Below are positions 61,404 through 64,000 of a stretch of DNA of 64,000 nucleotides, in pieces. Under the pieces are notes generated by a model. It worked only from the letters and a program-made list of their open reading frames with translations, made no database searches and had not been told where the DNA came from. A program made the translations under genes and the position numbers. This stretch comes from Nocardia kruczakiae NBRC 101016. Its GTDB lineage: Bacteria > Actinomycetota > Actinomycetes > Mycobacteriales > Mycobacteriaceae. Numbering within the stretch: position 1 is the stretch's first letter; every line of letters begins with the position of its first letter. The DNA is taken from contig NZ_BDBL01000011.1 in the NCBI RefSeq assembly GCF_001612965.1, positions 1-64,000 of the forward strand, read 5' to 3'.

Positions 61404-63338
61404 ATGGCAGGTTATCTGGATCAGGACCCGGATCGGCTGCGCGAGGCCGCCTGGCAACTCCAGAGGTACGCGGACGCTATGCGGAAATGGGGAGAGATAC
61501 CCGAGGAGTGGCTCAAAGGGTTCCCGGGCAGCTACGGCACCATCGCGCACCCGATGCACAAGGCCTTGCACGACTACTACCAGAAGCGCCACGACAAGGC
61601 CGAAGCACAAGCTGCCTCGAGTGAACGCACGAAGAACGCTCTACTGGCAGCTGCGGACCGAATCGAACAGTCCGAACTCTCCGGGGGAAAGCAGATCGCC
61701 AACTCGGGCCCGCAAGGGGGTGCCGGTCCGGTAACCCACGGGCAAGGCGCTCCGGACGGGTCGACACCGAAAGTTTCTGCGCAGCAACCGGATTCACCGC
61801 ATCGATCAACGCTGGACCCGCCGCATACGTCCGCGCCACCGGTCGGTCCGGCGCACCCCGCCCCCGAGACCGACTCGCCGACACCCAGCACATTCCCGTC
61901 AAGCTACGACCCTGAGCAGGCGTTCGCAGGACCGAACACGGCTGCGCCCGTGGACTTGCCGCCCTCGCTCGCGAACCCTCCACACGACGATCCCGTGCCC
62001 GCCACTCTGCACGCCATTTCGGGAGAGCACACAGCGCCCGACGACGTCGCCCCCTTCACCTCCGGATACGGAATCGACGAAGGACACGACGTCCCGCTCG
62101 GCGGAGGGGTGGCGCCGCCACCCCCGCCAGGCCCCGGACCGGACGGCCCGGGCGCGCCCCCGCCCAGGCCGCTGCGAAGCGGACCGTTCGCGGCCTCGAT
62201 TCATCAGGCGCGAGAAGGGCGACAGTCTCTGCCGCCGTTGGTGGTCGGCGATCACGTCGACGACGACCTGACGCTGGCGCGGACCTTATTGAGCGCCGTG
62301 CTCTTCGCGATCGGCGACACGGCGCCGGGTATCGAGTGGGCAACGGGTGTAGTGCGCAACCGCAAAGGCGCTGTCGTCCTGCTGACCTCCACAGAGGGAC
62401 GTGGATGGCTTCCGCCGGGGTTGTTCCTACCCTCCGAGGTTCTTATTCCGTGGCAATGGGATTCGATCCTCGATGCCGAGGGCCGGGCCGCCATCACGAC
62501 GCTCGAGAGCAGCTCCGACCCCGCCCGGATCCTCACCGAATTCGGTCACCACGCATATCGCAACAACCGGGGACGACTGTATGCCCTCGCGTCGTCGACC
62601 ACGGTGGACGACTTCCTGCGCTCCACCCTCGGTGGTGAAGTGGCTGTCGCGGAGGAGGTTACCGCGAGCGAAGCCGCTGTCGACCTGTCGCGGCCCGGTA
62701 TCGGCCTATCCGACCGGCTGGATATGTGTGGATCCCGGGTGTCACGACAGCGCGCCGCAGAGATACCCGATTCCGACATTCACGCCGCATGCCTGCACTT
62801 CGCCAGCACCGCCGACGAGTTGGTTCGGCAGGTGGTCTCCGACGCCGCTGCGGGGAATTCGACACAGCGGGTCCACCGCTTACGGACGCTCGAGTCGCTG
62901 CGTGCCGGGCAGAAGTTGCCGGCATACGCTCAGGAGAACTCCGCTGTCCCCGCGCGCCCCGACATCGCGCTGTCCACGGCGGTATTCGCGCCGCCCGCCG
63001 CAGCTCCATCGGTATTCGCATCGCAGGTTGTCAGCGCCGGAGCCGACCGACTGTCACCGGACGTGAACCGCCGGCGTAGCCGGACACTCGAACGGCGCGC
63101 CGATGAATTGGTGTCGCTGCTGTCGACGAGGAACAGCGACCGCGCAACGCTTCGCGATGTCCTGTACGTCCACGATCAGATCGCTGAACATCCACAGCTC
63201 CAGAGCATGCTGCGGAGGGCGAACACCGGCGCCGATGCGGTGTCGACCGGATACGAGACCACGCCGGTTCCGGTCGCCGAATATTCGACAATTCCGGTGA
63301 ATTCAGGGCTGCACGGTGAAGAAGGGCGTATCCGATGA
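61404..63338 (+). CDS. ESX substrate with Pro-rich linker and unknown C-terminal domain
   Basis: A 644-residue protein. Residues 1-90 are helical (YLDQDPDRLREAAWQLQRYA), an ESX-type N-terminus. Residues 90-260 are Pro/Ser/Thr-rich. Residues 280-480 are folded: LSAVLFAIGDTAPGIEWATG, VRNRKGAVVLLTSTEGRGWL. Residues 480-644 are again polar and partly helical. The stop overlaps the next ATG by 4 nt. No toxin motif was found. Confidence 0.65.
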   Translation: MAGYLDQDPDRLREAAWQLQRYADAMRKWGEIPEEWLKGFPGSYGTIAHPMHKALHDYYQKRHDKAEAQAASSERTKNALLAAADRIEQSELSGGKQIANSGPQGGAGPVTHGQGAPDGSTPKVSAQQPDSPHRSTLDPPHTSAPPVGPAHPAPETDSPTPSTFPSSYDPEQAFAGPNTAAPVDLPPSLANPPHDDPVPATLHAISGEHTAPDDVAPFTSGYGIDEGHDVPLGGGVAPPPPPGPGPDGPGAPPPRPLRSGPFAASIHQAREGRQSLPPLVVGDHVDDDLTLARTLLSAVLFAIGDTAPGIEWATGVVRNRKGAVVLLTSTEGRGWLPPGLFLPSEVLIPWQWDSILDAEGRAAITTLESSSDPARILTEFGHHAYRNNRGRLYALASSTTVDDFLRSTLGGEVAVAEEVTASEAAVDLSRPGIGLSDRLDMCGSRVSRQRAAEIPDSDIHAACLHFASTADELVRQVVSDAAAGNSTQRVHRLRTLESLRAGQKLPAYAQENSAVPARPDIALSTAVFAPPAAAPSVFASQVVSAGADRLSPDVNRRRSRTLERRADELVSLLSTRNSDRATLRDVLYVHDQIAEHPQLQSMLRRANTGADAVSTGYETTPVPVAEYSTIPVNSGLHGEEGRIR

Positions 63339-64000
63339 CGGACGTGAATACGAAAGCAGTCGCTGATCTCACCAACGAGATCCACGATAAACACGACCAT
63401 ACGTGGAACGACGACTACTACGAGAAAAAAGACGCCACAGACATTCTGGACAAGATGCTCGCCCTCAACCCGACCGAGTTAGAGCTGGTTTGGAACAATC
63501 TGTCCAAAGAGGAGCGCACAGATCTCGCAGACGACGTAGACTCCGGCAATTGGGACCCTCGCAAGGAGGACAAGTACAAAGGCCTCGCAACGGCGTTGGG
63601 CAACGATGATTTGAACGCCGCCAAGAAGGTCAAGACCGACCAGGTGGCGGCGAAGGGCGAGGCCGAGGCAAAATTCGGCTCTGGCTGGGGATTCGGATAC
63701 GGCGATGGCAAGAAGCACTACGAGGAAGTACTGCTGTGGGTCCCGAAAGGTGCGAGTGATGCGCTGAAGACGCTGATCAACGACACGCAGGAGACCATGC
63801 AAAGCGGTTTCGACTCGCTCGGCTCCCGCGACCCCAAGGATGCACCCGACTTCAGTACGGTCCTGGAGAACCATCAGGTAGGCAGTGTCGACGGGTGGTC
63901 CCACGTGATCGATACCTACAACGACTTCAAATCCCTCTACGAGAAGCGCGACACGACTTATCAGGAGAAAAACAAGGACGTCAATTTCACGACAAAGGAT
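63335..64000 (+). CDS. Lys/Asp-rich protein, start of a gene cut by the right edge
   Basis: 222 codons are present without a stop. It begins MTDVNTKAVADLTNEIHDKH and has WGFGYGDGKKHYEEVLLWV in the middle. The protein is unusually rich in Lys, Asp and Asn with less GC-biased codons than its neighbours. It is translationally coupled to the ESX substrate. No family is recognised; an effector is possible. Confidence 0.65.
   Translation, partial: MTDVNTKAVADLTNEIHDKHDHTWNDDYYEKKDATDILDKMLALNPTELELVWNNLSKEERTDLADDVDSGNWDPRKEDKYKGLATALGNDDLNAAKKVKTDQVAAKGEAEAKFGSGWGFGYGDGKKHYEEVLLWVPKGASDALKTLINDTQETMQSGFDSLGSRDPKDAPDFSTVLENHQVGSVDGWSHVIDTYNDFKSLYEKRDTTYQEKNKDVNFTTKD

Overview
The window comes from a high-G+C actinomycete of the order Mycobacteriales, most likely Nocardia or a close relative. 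The codon use is GC-rich, GTG starts are common, and several genes look leaderless. From memory, the backbone order matches the Mycobacterium tuberculosis run Rv3303c to Rv3336c: lpdA, a gamma-glutamylcyclotransferase-like gene, amiA1, amiB1, deoD, pmmB, upp, an Rv3311-like gene, add, deoA, cdd, sdhCDAB, a vapBC pair, dacB1, then a YihY-family gene and trpS. ESX (type VII secretion) material, polymorphic-toxin genes and other accessory genes interrupt this backbone.

Layout. Positions 1-1.9 kb hold two proline- or glutamine-rich surface or secreted proteins. Positions 1.9-25.3 kb are mostly backbone: LpdA, two M20 amidohydrolases, an enoyl-CoA hydratase, RNase Z, a nucleoside-salvage set (deoD, pmmB, upp, add, deoA, cdd) and succinate dehydrogenase. 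A small ESX-associated operon (EspC-like, NlpC/P60, unknown, YbaB-like) sits at 11.8-14.0 kb, and a VapBC pair with a broken third antitoxin at 23.4-24.4 kb. A phenylalanine hydroxylase, a TetR regulator and DacB1 follow.

The most unusual part is 27.8-41.0 kb on the minus strand. It encodes a likely single transcript of WXG100-like and YbaB-like proteins, a large secreted scaffold, a secretion-associated protein and one 2,656-codon reading frame. That frame starts with an ESX-type N-terminus and then carries four separate effector cassettes: an unclassified HELAE/YREAH domain, a pertussis-S1/pierisin-like ADP-ribosyltransferase, a papain-fold domain, and a ParB-like plus RelA/SpoT-like domain. 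Two immunity-type genes with good ribosome-binding sites lie completely inside this frame in the +1 phase, and a third follows its stop by 2 nt. Positions 41.3-46.8 kb add a 2-hydroxyacid dehydrogenase, an XRE/DUF397 regulatory pair and a four-gene ESX substrate, lipoprotein and EspG operon.

From 46.9 to 60.7 kb the content is again mostly chromosomal: a tandem monooxygenase-like protein, a YihY protein, trpS, an MpaB-like oxygenase with a divergent TetR gene, a barnase/barstar pair, xthA, an alpha/beta hydrolase, a complete acyl-CoA beta-oxidation operon with its own TetR gene, and a potassium channel. A further ESX substrate cluster begins at 61.0 kb and runs off the right edge. No tRNA, rRNA, insertion sequence or CRISPR array was seen.
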